Part shown: positions 29,587 through 40,340 of the stretch, in pieces
How positions within the stretch are numbered: the first letter of the stretch is position 1
Layout: each line of letters begins with the position of its first letter
DNA from: Streptococcus oralis
GTDB taxonomy: Bacteria > Bacillota > Bacilli > Lactobacillales > Streptococcaceae
Direction: 5' to 3'
Length of the DNA stretch: 59,485 bases
NCBI RefSeq assembly: GCF_003943415.1
Contig: NZ_RJPK01000006.1
Span: 251-59,735, forward strand
Notes under the pieces: generated by a model
What the model was told of the DNA's origin: nothing
The model's input: only the letters and a program-made list of their open reading frames with translations
The model's database searches: none
Translations under genes and position numbers: made by a program

Positions 29587-31845
29587 TTAGTTCAAGTGCC
29601 AGATATCTTCGTTGTACTGAGCGATTGTACGGTCAGATGAGAAGAAACCTGCTTTAGCAATGTTGACGATAACTTTATCCAACCATGCGTCACGGTCTTC
29701 GTAGTCAGCAAGCATTTGCTCTTTCACCTTGATGTAGTCTTCCAAGTCAAGGAGAGTCATGAACCAGTCTTTGTTGATCAATTCGTTGTAAAGACGTTCC
29801 AAGCGTTCTTTCTTACCTACTGCAAGAACAGCATCGCTCACGATGAAGTCAACCAATGGTTTGATAGCTTCACGGGCATAGAATTCGCTTGACTTGTAAG
29901 CTGCTTTTGCGTAAAGGTCGATAACAGTTTCTGAATCTTCACCAAAGATGTAGATGTTTTCGTCGCCAACCAATTCAGCAATTTCCACGTTAGCTCCGTC
30001 CATAGTACCAAGAGTCAAAGCTCCGTTCAACATGAATTTCATGTTACCAGTACCTGAAGCTTCTTTAGAAGCAAGTGAGATTTGTTCTGAGATATCACAT
30101 GCTGGGATGAGGAAGCTTGCTGCAGTAACGTTGTAGTTTTCAACCATTACAACTTGCAAGTGTGGAGCTACTTCTGGGTCGTTAGCAATCACTTCTGACA
30201 AGCAAAGGATCAAGTGAATGATGTCTTGGGCGATTGTGTAGGCAGGAGCTGCTTTACCACCAAAGAAGACTGTGATTGGACGAGCAGGGATGTTACCAGC
30301 CTTGATATCAAGGTATTTGTGGATGACATACAAAGCGTTCATTTGTTGGCGTTTGTACTCGTGAAGACGTTTGATTTGGATATCAAAGATAGAGTTTGTA
30401 TTGATTTCCACACCTTGGTGATCTTTCAAGTGACGAGCCAATTTACGTTTGTTGTGAGCCTTGATGCTTTCCAATTTTTCTTTGACAGCAGCCTTGTCTT
30501 CGTAAGACAAGAGTTTTTCAAGCTCATCTGCTTCATGGTGCCATCCCTCTCCAATAATCTCATCCAAGTAGTGAGATAGTCTTGGGTTGGCATGCATGAG
30601 CCAACGACGGAATGTGATACCGTTTGTTTTGTTGTTGAATTTTTCTGGGTAGATGTCGTAGAAAGCTTTCAACTCTGAATTCTTCAAGATCTCAGTGTGG
30701 AGTGCTGCCACCCCGTTTACGCTGTATCCATAGTGGATATCCATGTGAGCCATGTGTACACGGTCGTTTTCATCAATGATTTGAACAGCTGGGTCTTTGT
30801 ATTCTGCTTTCACACGACGGTCCAATTCTTTGATGATTGGTACCAAGTGAGGAACCACTTCTTCCAAGAATTCAAGAGGCCATTTTTCAAGGGCTTCAGC
30901 AAGGATTGTGTGGTTCGTGTAGGCAGTCATGCTACGAACGATAGAGATTGCTTCATCAAGTTCGATACCACGTTCAGTCAAAAGACGGATCAATTCAGGG
31001 ATCACCATTGATGGGTGAGTATCGTTGATTTGTACAACTGCGTAGTCCGCAAGGTCGTGCAAGTTGCTTCCCTTTTCGATTGCTTCGTCGATGATCAATT
31101 GCGCGCCGTTTGAAACCATGAAGTATTGTTGGAAGATACGGAGCAATTCACCTTGCTTGTCGCTGTCGTCTGGGTAAAGGAAAAGAGTCAAGTTGCGAGC
31201 GATATCCGTCTTGTCAAAGTTGATACCATCTTCGATGATAGAAGAATCAACTGAATCCAAGTCAAACAAACGCAAGCGGTTTTTAGTAGCTGTCTTGTAA
31301 CCAGGTACGTCGATATCGTAAAGAGTAGATGTCAATGTGAAGTGTGCGAATGGCACTTGGTAGCTACGGCTTGAGCGAACCAACCAGTTTTGCTCTGTCA
31401 ACCAAGCGTTAGGAATCGTTTCTTGTTGGTTGTTTTTAAGAACTTGTTGGAAAAGACCGAAGTGGTAGTTCAATCCAACACCGTCACCATTCAAACCAAG
31501 TGTAGCGATTGAGTCGATAAAGCAGGCTGCCAAACGTCCCAAACCACCGTTGCCAAGTGATGGTTCCAATTCTACTTCTTCAATTTCGATCAACTCTTTA
31601 CCTGCAGCTGCAAGTTCTTTTTTCACATCATCGTAAAGACCAAGGTTGATCAAATTGTTTGACAAGAGTTTACCGATCAAGAACTCAGCTGAGATGTAGT
31701 AAACTTTTTTCTTACCAGTGTTGACTGGTTTTTGGCTGCTAGCAAGCTTGCTGTAGTTGAGAAGAGCAAGGTAAAGCTCTTCATTGCTACATTCTGCAAT
31801 AGTTTTATTGTAACGCTTTTGTACAAATTCTTTTAATGGTAACAT
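29587..31845 (-). CDS. malP: Maltodextrin/glycogen phosphorylase
   Basis: The 752-residue GT35 phosphorylase releases glucose-1-phosphate from maltodextrins. The pyridoxal-phosphate site [20 protein letters not shown] is intact, as are [14 protein letters not shown] and the early [10 protein letters not shown] region. It lies 22 nt after malQ and is controlled by the leftward mal promoter. Together with malQ it degrades imported maltodextrins. Confidence 0.96.
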   Translation of the reverse strand: MLPLKEFVQKRYNKTIAECSNEELYLALLNYSKLASSQKPVNTGKKKVYYISAEFLIGKLLSNNLINLGLYDDVKKELAAAGKELIEIEEVELEPSLGNGGLGRLAACFIDSIATLGLNGDGVGLNYHFGLFQQVLKNNQQETIPNAWLTEQNWLVRSSRSYQVPFAHFTLTSTLYDIDVPGYKTATKNRLRLFDLDSVDSSIIEDGINFDKTDIARNLTLFLYPDDSDKQGELLRIFQQYFMVSNGAQLIIDEAIEKGSNLHDLADYAVVQINDTHPSMVIPELIRLLTERGIELDEAISIVRSMTAYTNHTILAEALEKWPLEFLEEVVPHLVPIIKELDRRVKAEYKDPAVQIIDENDRVHMAHMDIHYGYSVNGVAALHTEILKNSELKAFYDIYPEKFNNKTNGITFRRWLMHANPRLSHYLDEIIGEGWHHEADELEKLLSYEDKAAVKEKLESIKAHNKRKLARHLKDHQGVEINTNSIFDIQIKRLHEYKRQQMNALYVIHKYLDIKAGNIPARPITVFFGGKAAPAYTIAQDIIHLILCLSEVIANDPEVAPHLQVVMVENYNVTAASFLIPACDISEQISLASKEASGTGNMKFMLNGALTLGTMDGANVEIAELVGDENIYIFGEDSETVIDLYAKAAYKSSEFYAREAIKPLVDFIVSDAVLAVGKKERLERLYNELINKDWFMTLLDLEDYIKVKEQMLADYEDRDAWLDKVIVNIAKAGFFSSDRTIAQYNEDIWHLN

Positions 31846-31867
31846 TTTTGTGTCTCCTGATATTGTC

Positions 31868-33385
31868 TTATTTCTTTAATTCTACCAAATTTTCATTAAT
31901 TCGGCGATAAATTGTAGTCAAGTCAAGCAAAGTTTCTTCAACAGCTGGTGTGAGTTGGTCTGCTGTCATACGCCATGACCAGTTTCCACCAAGAGTAGAT
32001 GGGTAGTTCATGCGAGCCGCCTCATCTAGTTCTAGCAAGTCTTGCATGGTTGCAATAGCCATGAAGCTCACTGATGAAAATACTGTACGAAGCATTGCGT
32101 GCGGCACTGTTTCATACTCTTTACGGTTGGTGTAACGCGCCATGTACTCACGAGTTGGATCATCGATCTCATTACGGTACCAACCAAGAACTGTATTGTT
32201 ATCGTGTGTTCCTGTGTACATAACAGAGTTGGCAGGTGCCAAGTGTGGGCTATCGATACTTTCGTCTTCTGGGTTGAAGGCAAATTGAAGAATCTTCATT
32301 CCTGGGAAGCCTGTGCGTTCACGCAACTCGATGACTTCATCTGTCATGAAACCAAGGTCTTCCGCGATGATGTTTAGCTCACCAAGTTCTTCCTTAACGG
32401 CTGCGAAGAGTTTGTAGCCTGGACCTTTCACCCATTTACCAGGTGCTGCTGTATCGGAACCAGCAGGAATCTCCCAGTAAGATTCGAAACCGCGGAAGTG
32501 GTCGATACGAACGATATCGTAGATTTTGAAGCTTTCGCGCAAGCGTTCAATCCACCATTTGTAACCGTCTTTGTCCATTGCTTCCCAGTCATAGATTGGG
32601 TTCCCCCAAAGCTGACCAGTGGCAGAAAACTCATCTGGTGGACATCCTGCGATGCAAGTTGCTTTACCAGTGGCATCTGTCTTGAAGAGATGTGGATTTG
32701 CCCACATGTCGCTTGAATCTTCCGCAACATAGATTGGCATGTCTCCAACGATTTCGATGTGGTTGTCGTTAGCGTAGGCTTTCAATTTCAACCATTGTTG
32801 GAAGAAGAAGTATTGAGTCACACGGTGGTAAACCAACTTGTCTGCCAATTTCTCACGGTAGCTTTCAAGTGCTGAAGCTTTACGAGCACGAGCATCTGCA
32901 TCTGGCCATTCTGTCCAAGCAAGATTGTCAAAATGCTCTTTGATAGCCATATATTCTGCGAAGAGTTCGAGCCATGATTGGTTGTCTTGAGCAAACTTCT
33001 CAAAATCTTTGACATCACCCACTTCCAAGAAGCGTTTCACTGCTTTTTCTAAAAGTGGACGACGTGCGTAATAAATTTTCGCATAGTCAACTTCAGATGC
33101 ATCGCTACCAAAGTCAACACCTTTAAGGTCACTGGCTTCGAGCAAGCCCTGCTCTACCAAGATATCAAGGTCGATAAAATGCGTATTCCCAGCAAAGGCT
33201 GAGAATGATTGGTATGGAGAATCTCCATAGCTTGTTGTCCCAAGAGGGAGGATTTGCCAGTAACGTTGCTTCGTACGAACCAAGAAATCAACGAAATCAT
33301 AGGCAGTCTGCCCAAATGATCCAATCCCGTATGCTCCTGGCAGAGAAGAGATGTGCATCAACACACCACTTTGACGTTTTTTCAT
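31868..33385 (-). CDS. malQ: 4-alpha-glucanotransferase (amylomaltase)
   Basis: A 505-residue GH77 enzyme that disproportionates maltodextrins. The catalytic Asp in [13 protein letters not shown], the acid/base Glu in IIAEDLG and [12 protein letters not shown] are seen. In pneumococcus the gene is called malM. The start has GAGGTG upstream. First gene of the operon transcribed leftward from the control region shared with malX. Confidence 0.96.
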   Translation of the reverse strand: MKKRQSGVLMHISSLPGAYGIGSFGQTAYDFVDFLVRTKQRYWQILPLGTTSYGDSPYQSFSAFAGNTHFIDLDILVEQGLLEASDLKGVDFGSDASEVDYAKIYYARRPLLEKAVKRFLEVGDVKDFEKFAQDNQSWLELFAEYMAIKEHFDNLAWTEWPDADARARKASALESYREKLADKLVYHRVTQYFFFQQWLKLKAYANDNHIEIVGDMPIYVAEDSSDMWANPHLFKTDATGKATCIAGCPPDEFSATGQLWGNPIYDWEAMDKDGYKWWIERLRESFKIYDIVRIDHFRGFESYWEIPAGSDTAAPGKWVKGPGYKLFAAVKEELGELNIIAEDLGFMTDEVIELRERTGFPGMKILQFAFNPEDESIDSPHLAPANSVMYTGTHDNNTVLGWYRNEIDDPTREYMARYTNRKEYETVPHAMLRTVFSSVSFMAIATMQDLLELDEAARMNYPSTLGGNWSWRMTADQLTPAVEETLLDLTTIYRRINENLVELKK

Positions 33386-33429
33386 AATAGCACCTCATGT
33401 GTTTGTTATAAAACGTTGCGCAATTAAGG

Positions 33430-33443
33430 CGCAAACGTTTGCG
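33430..33443. promoter_or_regulatory. MalR operator at the malQP promoter
   Basis: CGCAAACGTTTGCG is a perfect 14-bp palindrome with the central CG favoured by LacI-family regulators. It starts about 2 bp downstream of the predicted malQP transcription start, so binding would block initiation or escape. Confidence 0.8.
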
Positions 33444-33451
33444 TTAAGTTA

Positions 33452-33480
33452 AGTATAGCGTATTTTAAAGACAAATGCAA
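33452..33480 (-). promoter_or_regulatory. Promoter of malQ-malP
   Basis: Minus strand: TTGCAT (complement of 33475-33480), 17-bp spacer, TATACT (complement of 33452-33457). The same -10 and a near-identical -35 occur at the malX promoter. The rest of 33386-33858 is AT-rich and holds only this control region. Confidence 0.8.
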
Positions 33481-33760
33481 GCGTTTTTAAAAATTTTTTT
33501 GAATTATTTTTATCTAACTAAAACTTATTCCCACTGATATTTTACGAAATAAGCGAAAAAAATTTTAAAGATTTTCTGATTTAAGATAATTCATTCCCAA
33601 TATCTGCTCTATTTTCTGAAAAACTGAGCCGAATTTACGCAATCGTTTTCCTAATATATTTTCAATTCAAAAAAACAAACATTTTAAGTTCTTTCCTATA
33701 TATAGGCTTTAACAAATGTTTGAAACCTTAAAATTTTTTTAAAAAACTTTTTAAAAAAGC

Positions 33761-33789
33761 TTGCAACCGTTTTCTATTTGTGCTATACT
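33761..33789 (+). promoter_or_regulatory. Promoter of malXCD
   Basis: TTGCAA (33761-33766), 17-bp spacer, TATACT (33784-33789); start near 33796. The spacer contains GCAACCGTTTTC, a weak match to the operator core. Confidence 0.8.
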
Positions 33790-33802
33790 AGGCTCATAAA
33801 AG

Positions 33803-33814
33803 AAAACGTTTGCG
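33803..33814. promoter_or_regulatory. MalR operator at the malX promoter
   Basis: GAAAACGTTTGC has one mismatch to GCAAACGTTTGC, the core of the perfect operator at 33430, and lies just after the predicted start of transcription. Confidence 0.7.
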
Positions 33815-33858
33815 TTTTCTAAATAAATTATACTGTTATTCTTTAGGAGGAATACACT

Positions 33859-35127
33859 ATGTCATCTAAATTCATGAAGAGCGCTGCTGTGCTCGGAACT
33901 GCTACTCTCGCTAGCTTGCTCTTGGTAGCTTGCGGAAGCAAATCTGCTGACAAAGCTGCTGATACTAGCTCTTCAGAAGCAAAAGAACTTACTTTCTACG
34001 TTGAAGACCAATATAAAGCCTTCGCTGAATCTGCTGCAAAAGCTTACGAAAAAGAATCTGGCGTAAAAGTTACTATCAAAACAGGAGACCAAATGGGTGG
34101 TCTTGATAACCTTTCACTTGACAACCAATCTGGTAAAGCCCCTGATGTTATGATGGCTCCATACGACCGTGTAGGTAGCCTTGGTACTGACGGACAACTT
34201 TCAGAAGTAACTCTTAGCGATGGTGCGAAAACAGACGATAAAACAAAATCACTTGTAACTGTTGGTGGTAAAGTCTATGGTGCTCCAGCTGTCATCGAAT
34301 CACTCGTTTTGTACTATAACAAAGATTTGCTTAAAGAAGCTCCTAAAACATTTGCTGATTTGGAAAACCTTGCTAAAGATAGCAAATATGCTTTCGCCGG
34401 TGAAGATGGCAAAACTACTGCCTTCCTAGCTGACTGGACAAACTTCTACTACGCATACGGACTCCTTGCTGGTAATGGTGGTTATGTATTTGGCCAAAAT
34501 GGTAAAGATCCTAAAGACATCGGTCTTGCAAACGACGGAGCAATCAAAGGTATCGAATATGCTAAATCTTGGTACGAAAAATGGCCTAAAGGTATGCAAG
34601 ATACTGAAGGAGCTCCAAACTTAATCCAAACTCAATTCCAAGAAGGTAAAACTGCTGCTATCATCGATGGTCCTTGGAAAGCTCAAGCATTCAAAGATGC
34701 TAAAGTAAACTACGGTGTTGCGACTATCCCAACTCTTCCAAACGGTAAAAACTATGAAACATTTGGTGGTGGTAAAGCTTGGGTTATCCCAGCAAGCACT
34801 AAGAACCTTGAAGGCGCTCAAAAATTTGTAGACTTCCTAGTTTCAACTGAACAACAAAAAGCGTTCTACGATGTAACAAACGAAATCCCAGCTAATACTG
34901 AAGCTCGTACTTATGCTGAAGGCAAAAAAGATGAGTTGACCACAGCCGTGATTGAACAGTTCAAGAATGCTCAACCAATGCCAAACATCTCTCAAATGTC
35001 AGCTGTTTGGGACCCAGCTAAAACAATGCTCTTTGAAGCTGTAAGTGGTACGAAAGATGCGAAAACAGCTGCTAACGATGCTGTAACATTGATTAAGGAC
35101 ACAATCAAACAAAAATTTGGTGAATAA
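33859..35127 (+). CDS. malX: Maltodextrin-binding lipoprotein
   Basis: The 422-residue extracellular solute-binding protein of the maltodextrin ABC importer. A signal peptide ends in the lipobox LLLVAC with lipidated C25. The mature part has the MalE-like order (LTFYVEDQYKAFAE..., FLADWTNFYYAYG, FGGGKAWVIPAST). It starts the malX-malC-malD operon after an AGGAGG site. No ATPase is encoded here; in pneumococcus a shared MsmK-type ATPase elsewhere energises it. Confidence 0.96.
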   Translation: MSSKFMKSAAVLGTATLASLLLVACGSKSADKAADTSSSEAKELTFYVEDQYKAFAESAAKAYEKESGVKVTIKTGDQMGGLDNLSLDNQSGKAPDVMMAPYDRVGSLGTDGQLSEVTLSDGAKTDDKTKSLVTVGGKVYGAPAVIESLVLYYNKDLLKEAPKTFADLENLAKDSKYAFAGEDGKTTAFLADWTNFYYAYGLLAGNGGYVFGQNGKDPKDIGLANDGAIKGIEYAKSWYEKWPKGMQDTEGAPNLIQTQFQEGKTAAIIDGPWKAQAFKDAKVNYGVATIPTLPNGKNYETFGGGKAWVIPASTKNLEGAQKFVDFLVSTEQQKAFYDVTNEIPANTEARTYAEGKKDELTTAVIEQFKNAQPMPNISQMSAVWDPAKTMLFEAVSGTKDAKTAANDAVTLIKDTIKQKFGE

Positions 35128-35137
35128 TTGATTTGTT

Positions 35138-35167
35138 CAAGGGGGGTGGAAGCAAAATCCCCCTTTG
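35138..35167 (+). promoter_or_regulatory. GC-rich hairpin between malX and malC
   Basis: CAAGGGGG pairs with CCCCCTTTG across a 14-nt loop in the 124-nt gap. It lacks a T-run, so it more likely protects the malX mRNA 3' end or lowers read-through, giving more binding protein than permease. Confidence 0.55.
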
Positions 35168-35251
35168 AATTTATAGATACGCCTATTATTATACGTACGT
35201 ATCTTACGATTGAATCCGAGTTTTATCTCGCATCCTATGAAAGGAGTAATC

Positions 35252-36544
35252 ATGGAAAAACAACAGCCTCGCAAAGCAGCCTTGCTGTCAATCATTCCTG
35301 GTTTAGGACAAATTTATAACAAACAAAAAGCGAAAGGATTTATTTTCCTTGGTGTTACTGTCTTATTTGTTCTGTATTTTCTAACACTTGCAACCCCTGA
35401 ATTGAGCAATTTGGTCACTCTTGGTGACAAACCTGGTCGTGACAATTCACTTTTCATGCTGATTCGTGGTGCTTTTCACTCTATCTTTGTTGTCGTTTAC
35501 TTGCTCTTTTATATCTTTAATATCAAGGACGCACATACGACTGCTAAACGTATCAACAACGGTATTCCTGTAGCTCGTACCTTCAAGGATATGATTAAAG
35601 GTATTTATGAGAATGGATTCCCATACCTTTTGATTATCCCATCGTATGTAGCGATGACATTTGCGATTATCTTTCCGGTTATCGTAACCTTGATGATTGC
35701 CTTTACCAACTATGACTTCCAACACTTGCCACCAAACAAATTATTGGACTGGGTTGGTTTGACAAACTTCACAAATATCTGGAGCTTGAGTACCTTCCGT
35801 TCAGCCTTTGGTTCCGTTCTTTCTTGGACCATTATTTGGGCCTTGGCTGCTTCTACCTTGCAGATTGTCATTGGTATCTTTACAGCAATCGTTGCCAATC
35901 AACCATTTATCAAAGGAAAACGTATCTTTGGTGTTATTTTCCTTCTTCCTTGGGCAGTTCCAGCCTTCATCACTATCTTGACATTCTCAAATATGTTTAA
36001 TGATAGTGTCGGTGCTATCAACACCCAAGTCTTGCCTCTTTTGTCTAAGGTTCTTCCTTTCCTAGATGGAGCTCTTATCCCTTGGAAAACAGACCCAACT
36101 TGGACTAAGATTGCCTTGATTATGATGCAAGGTTGGCTAGGATTCCCATACATTTACGTTTTGACCTTGGGTATCTTGCAGTCTATTCCTAACGACCTCT
36201 ACGAAGCGGCTTACATCGATGGTGCCAATGCTTGGCAAAAATTCCGCAACATCACTTTCCCAATGATTTTGGCTGTTGCAGCTCCAACATTGATCAGCCA
36301 ATACACCTTCAACTTTAACAACTTCTCTATCATGTATCTCTTTAATGGTGGAGGTCCTGGTACTGTCGGAGGCGGAGCCGGTTCAACTGATATCTTGATT
36401 TCATGGATTTACCGTTTGACAACAGGTACATCTCCTCAATACTCCATGGCGGCAGCTGTTACCTTGATTATCTCAATTATTGTCATCTCTATCTCTATGA
36501 TCGCATTCAAGAAACTACACGCATTTGATATGGAGGACGTCTAA
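35252..36544 (+). CDS. malC: Maltodextrin ABC permease MalC
   Basis: A 430-residue MalF-like permease with about eight membrane helices. The cytoplasmic EAA loop that contacts the ATPase is seen as [20 protein letters not shown]. The N-terminal [23 protein letters not shown] stretch is typical of Gram-positive MalF homologues. I choose the ATG at 35252 because of AAAGGAG 5 nt upstream; an upstream in-frame start would precede that site. Confidence 0.95.
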   Translation: MEKQQPRKAALLSIIPGLGQIYNKQKAKGFIFLGVTVLFVLYFLTLATPELSNLVTLGDKPGRDNSLFMLIRGAFHSIFVVVYLLFYIFNIKDAHTTAKRINNGIPVARTFKDMIKGIYENGFPYLLIIPSYVAMTFAIIFPVIVTLMIAFTNYDFQHLPPNKLLDWVGLTNFTNIWSLSTFRSAFGSVLSWTIIWALAASTLQIVIGIFTAIVANQPFIKGKRIFGVIFLLPWAVPAFITILTFSNMFNDSVGAINTQVLPLLSKVLPFLDGALIPWKTDPTWTKIALIMMQGWLGFPYIYVLTLGILQSIPNDLYEAAYIDGANAWQKFRNITFPMILAVAAPTLISQYTFNFNNFSIMYLFNGGGPGTVGGGAGSTDILISWIYRLTTGTSPQYSMAAAVTLIISIIVISISMIAFKKLHAFDMEDV

Positions 36545-36545
36545 G

Positions 36546-37388
36546 ATGAATAACTCAATCAAACTCAAACGTAGACTGACTCAAACCCTCACTTACCTCT
36601 ACTTGATAGGCCTATCAATTGTCATTATCTATCCACTTTTGATCACCATCATGTCCGCCTTCAAAGCAGGTAACGTCGCAGCCTTTAAACTAGATACTAA
36701 CATCGACTTCAATTTTAATAACTTTAAAGGGCTCTTCACCGAAACCTTGTACGGTACTTGGTACCTTAATACTTTGATTATTGCCTTTATCACAATGGCT
36801 GTTCAAACAAGTATCATCGTCCTTGCTGGTTATGCTTACAGCCGTTACAACTTCTTGGCTCGTAAGCAAAGTTTGGTCTTCTTCTTAATCATCCAAATGG
36901 TACCAACCATGGCCGCCTTGACTGCCTTCTTCGTTATGGCACTTATGTTGAACGCCCTTAACCATAGCTGGTTCCTCATCTTCCTCTACGTCGGTGGAGG
37001 TATTCCGATGAATGCTTGGCTCATGAAAGGTTACTTTGATACCGTGCCAATGTCTCTTGACGAATCTGCAAAACTAGATGGTGCAGGACACTTCCGTCGC
37101 TTCTGGCAAATTGTCCTTCCACTCGTTCGCCCAATGGTAGCTGTACAAGCCCTCTGGGCCTTCATGGGACCTTTCGGGGATTACATCCTCTCTAGTTTCT
37201 TACTTCGTGAGAAAGAATACTTTACTGTTGCCGTTGGTCTCCAAACCTTCGTTAGCAATGTGAAAAACATGAAGATCGCCTACTTCTCAGCAGGTGCTAT
37301 CCTCATCGCCCTTCCAATCTGTATTCTCTTCTTCTTCCTACAAAAGAACTTTGTTTCAGGACTTACAAGTGGTGGCGACAAGGGATAA
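36546..37388 (+). CDS. malD: Maltodextrin ABC permease MalD
   Basis: A 280-residue MalG-like permease with six membrane helices and the EAA loop [21 protein letters not shown]. It starts 1 nt after the malC stop codon, using GGAGG inside the end of malC, so the two permease subunits are made together. Confidence 0.95.
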   Translation: MNNSIKLKRRLTQTLTYLYLIGLSIVIIYPLLITIMSAFKAGNVAAFKLDTNIDFNFNNFKGLFTETLYGTWYLNTLIIAFITMAVQTSIIVLAGYAYSRYNFLARKQSLVFFLIIQMVPTMAALTAFFVMALMLNALNHSWFLIFLYVGGGIPMNAWLMKGYFDTVPMSLDESAKLDGAGHFRRFWQIVLPLVRPMVAVQALWAFMGPFGDYILSSFLLREKEYFTVAVGLQTFVSNVKNMKIAYFSAGAILIALPICILFFFLQKNFVSGLTSGGDKG

Positions 37389-37503
37389 TCTATCCCCGCC
37401 ACCCTTTTTCATTTTGGATCTTGTTGCTAAAGCTGCAGGATTGGACACAAGGTAGCAAATAGTCGCAAAATCGGCTTTTCAATCAGCAATTTATCTCCTA
37501 GAC

Positions 37504-37532
37504 TTGAAATAAAGCACATTTCTCTATATAAT
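37504..37532 (+). promoter_or_regulatory. Promoter of malA-malR
   Basis: TTGAAA (37504-37509), 17-bp spacer, TATAAT (37527-37532) in the 180-nt gap after malD. No operator-like palindrome is seen next to it, so malAR is probably less strictly regulated than the other mal promoters. Confidence 0.75.
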
Positions 37533-37568
37533 AATACTCATATAGAAAACACTTTTAGAAAGATGCCT

Positions 37569-38369
37569 ATGCTTCCATATCCATTCTCGTATTTCTCTAG
37601 TATCTGGGGATTTCGTAAACCCCTATCAAAACGTTTCGGCCTCAACTGGTTTCAGCTTCTCTTTACGAGCATTTTCCTCATCAGCTTGTCTATGGTTCCG
37701 ATTGCCATTCAAAACAGCTCACAGGAAACGTATCCACTGGATACCTTTATCGATAATGTCTACACTCCACTGACAGATGAAGCGATCATGGACTTGTCAG
37801 AGAATACACAAATCGTTGATGGAAAGCTGAACTACTCAGGTACGAAGAATCATCAGCCTTCTCTTTTAATTGGTCCAAGCCAAAGCAAGGAATTTCCAAA
37901 GGACTTGCAACTTCATTTTGATACGGAAGAACTCGTCATCAGCAAGGAAAGTAAGGAACTGACTCGCATTCGCTACCACGCCATTCAAACGGAGAGTTTC
38001 CAGAGTAAGGAAGATCTTACCCAGGCCATTTCTAAAGACTGGTATCAACAAAACCGGGTCTATATCAGTCTCTTTCTCGTTCTTGGTGCAAGCTTTCTCT
38101 TTGGATTGAATTTCTTCATTGTCTCTCTTGGAGCTAGTCTTCTTCTTTATATCACAAAAAAATCACGCCTCTTTTCATTTAGGACTTTTAAAGAGTGCTA
38201 CCATTTTATCTTGAACTGTTTAGGATTACCCACTCTGATTACGCTTATTTTGGGGCTTTTTGGCCAAAATATGGCAACCCTTATCACTGTACAAAACATT
38301 CTTTTTGTTCTTTATCTGGTCACCATTTTTTACAAGACACACTTCCGTGATCCAGATTATCATAAATAG
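37569..38369 (+). CDS. malA: Maltodextrin-locus membrane protein MalA
   Basis: A 266-residue DUF1189-like protein with one N-terminal helix (about 27-45), a large extracytoplasmic part and a cluster of helices at the end. The molecular function is unknown to me; it is named by position and resemblance to pneumococcal MalA. I prefer the ATG at 37569 because GAAAG lies 6 nt upstream. It is 9 nt from malR and probably co-transcribed. Confidence 0.85.
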   Translation: MLPYPFSYFSSIWGFRKPLSKRFGLNWFQLLFTSIFLISLSMVPIAIQNSSQETYPLDTFIDNVYTPLTDEAIMDLSENTQIVDGKLNYSGTKNHQPSLLIGPSQSKEFPKDLQLHFDTEELVISKESKELTRIRYHAIQTESFQSKEDLTQAISKDWYQQNRVYISLFLVLGASFLFGLNFFIVSLGASLLLYITKKSRLFSFRTFKECYHFILNCLGLPTLITLILGLFGQNMATLITVQNILFVLYLVTIFYKTHFRDPDYHK

Positions 38370-38378
38370 GAGATTTTT

Positions 38379-39365
38379 ATGCCCGTTACGATTAAAGACG
38401 TGGCCAAGGCAGCAGGTGTCTCACCTTCAACCGTAACCCGCGTTATTCAAAACAAATCAACAATTAGTGATGAAACCAAAAAACGAGTTCGCAAGGCGAT
38501 GAAGGAGCTCAACTACCACCCCAATCTCAATGCTCGTAGCTTGGTAAGTAGCTATACTCAAGTTATCGGCCTGGTGCTTCCTGACGACTCGGATGCCTTT
38601 TACCAAAATCCTTTCTTCCCATCTGTTCTACGAGGGATCGCCCAAGTGGCATCTGAGAACCACTATGCTATCCAGATTGCAACGGGGAAAGATGCAAAAG
38701 AGCGGCTCAAAGCTATTTCCCAGATGGTCTATGGTAAGCGTGTAGATGGTTTGATTTTCCTCTATGCCCAAGAAGAGGATCCTTTGGTTAAGCTAGTAGC
38801 AGATGAGCAATTTCCTTTCCTTATCTTAGGTAAATCTCTATCTCCCTTCATTCCGCTCGTCGATAATGACAATGTCCAGGCAGGTTTTGATGCAACAGAA
38901 TATTTCATCAAAAAAGGATGCAAGCGAATTGCCTTCATCGGAGGAACCAAAAAACTTTTCGTAACACAAGATCGTCTAATGGGTTATGAGTTAGCTCTTA
39001 AACGATACCAACTTCCTATTGATCCAAATCTGACCTACTTTGCGACCGAATTTCTTGAAGATAATGGTTATCGCTTTAGTAAACTTCTCTTCGAGCATGA
39101 TCCAAATATTGATGCTATTATTACTATTGATAGCCTTCTTGCTGCAGGGGTCTGTGATTACATCGCAAAACACCAACTGGATGTCCCTGTCCTCAGCTTT
39201 GACTCGGTCAACCCTAAACTGAACTTGGCAGCCTATGTGGATATCAATAGCTTAGAACTCGGGCGCGTTTCCTTTGAAACCATTCTCCAGATTATTAACG
39301 ATGCCAAAAACAATAAACAGATTTGTTACCGCCAGTTGATTGGACACAAAATTATCGAAAAATAA
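38379..39365 (+). CDS. malR: LacI-family maltose regulon repressor
   Basis: The 328-residue repressor has the LacI helix-turn-helix at residues 3-45 (TIKDVAKAAGVSPSTVTRVI), a hinge with NARSL, and a sugar-binding core (VIGLVLPDD..., RIAFIGG). It should bind the CG-centred palindromes in the malQ-malX region and release them with maltose. AGGAG lies 6 nt before the start. Confidence 0.95.
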   Translation: MPVTIKDVAKAAGVSPSTVTRVIQNKSTISDETKKRVRKAMKELNYHPNLNARSLVSSYTQVIGLVLPDDSDAFYQNPFFPSVLRGIAQVASENHYAIQIATGKDAKERLKAISQMVYGKRVDGLIFLYAQEEDPLVKLVADEQFPFLILGKSLSPFIPLVDNDNVQAGFDATEYFIKKGCKRIAFIGGTKKLFVTQDRLMGYELALKRYQLPIDPNLTYFATEFLEDNGYRFSKLLFEHDPNIDAIITIDSLLAAGVCDYIAKHQLDVPVLSFDSVNPKLNLAAYVDINSLELGRVSFETILQIINDAKNNKQICYRQLIGHKIIEK

Positions 39366-39390
39366 AGACCAGCCTCAAGGCTGGTCTTTT
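39364..39390. terminator. Terminator between malR and yitT-like gene
   Basis: AAAGACCAGCC / GGCTGGTCTTT with loop TCAA is followed by T on the plus strand and by TTTA on the minus strand, serving the convergent malR and YitT-family genes. It overlaps the malR stop codon. Confidence 0.85.
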
Positions 39391-39398
39391 GAGTATTA

Positions 39399-40340
39399 TT
39401 AATTGTCTGTTTCTACGAATCGTCCTAGGATGTGGACATTTTCGGATACAGAGACAAAGGCTGTCGGATCGACCTGTTTCATGATGTGTTTAAAATCATT
39501 AAACTCTGCTCGCGTGATAACCGTAATCAAGACTGCTTTTCTCTCATGATTATAGGTTCCTTCTGCATCGTGGATCATGGTTGCTCCGCGGTGCAATTTT
39601 TTATGGATTTTTGCGATTACCTTGTCAGGATTATTGGTCACAATCATGGCCTGCATGCGTTTTTGCTTTGTAAAGACCGCATCTGTCACACGGCTCGATA
39701 CAAAAATGGTGATCATAGAGTAGAGGGCGTATTTCCAACCAAAGGTCAGACCTGCTATCAGCATGATGGTTCCATTTACCAAGAAAGAAATACTGCCGAC
39801 ATTCTTACCCGTTTTCTTTCGAATGGTGAGACTGACGATATCTGTACCTCCGCTAGAAATATTGTTACGGAGTGCAAAACCAATCCCCAAGCCCATGACA
39901 ACACCCCCAAAAAGAGCATTGATGATGGGATCCTCTGTCAAGGTCACAACTGGCACAAGCTGGATAAAGAGGGAACTCATGGATACTGTGATAAAGGTAA
40001 AGATTGTAAACTTATGCCCAATCTGATACCAAGCCAAAATCATCAACGGAAAATTGATGGCATAAAAGGTCAGCGATATCGGAATGTAAAAACCAAACCA
40101 GTGATGACTCAAGGCAGAGATAATCTGTGCCAGACCCGTCGCGCCACTGGAGTAAACGTGTCCTGGTTGAAAAAAGAAATTGACCGCTACTGCTGACAGA
40201 AAGCCATAAACCAGAGAAGCCGAGATTTTCTCATCATATTTTTCCCGAGAGATACTTTGTAAAACTCGTAAGATTTTTATCTGATAAGCAAAGCGGCGCA
40301 GATAATAGCGCCACCGCTTAATTTGTTTTGCTTGTTTCAT
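39399..40340 (-). CDS. YitT-family membrane protein (DUF161/DUF2179)
   Basis: A 313-residue protein with five or six N-terminal membrane helices and a C-terminal soluble DUF2179 domain (about 230-305). Function is unknown in the family. It begins inside the end of aspS (23-nt overlap), so it is co-transcribed with that gene. Confidence 0.88.
   Translation of the reverse strand: MKQAKQIKRWRYYLRRFAYQIKILRVLQSISREKYDEKISASLVYGFLSAVAVNFFFQPGHVYSSGATGLAQIISALSHHWFGFYIPISLTFYAINFPLMILAWYQIGHKFTIFTFITVSMSSLFIQLVPVVTLTEDPIINALFGGVVMGLGIGFALRNNISSGGTDIVSLTIRKKTGKNVGSISFLVNGTIMLIAGLTFGWKYALYSMITIFVSSRVTDAVFTKQKRMQAMIVTNNPDKVIAKIHKKLHRGATMIHDAEGTYNHERKAVLITVITRAEFNDFKHIMKQVDPTAFVSVSENVHILGRFVETDN

Noticed and set aside
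33481..33760. Possible gene in the AT-rich stretch between the two mal promoters
   Set aside because: No open frame of useful length with a start signal; only AT-rich spacer and weak operator-like half-sites.
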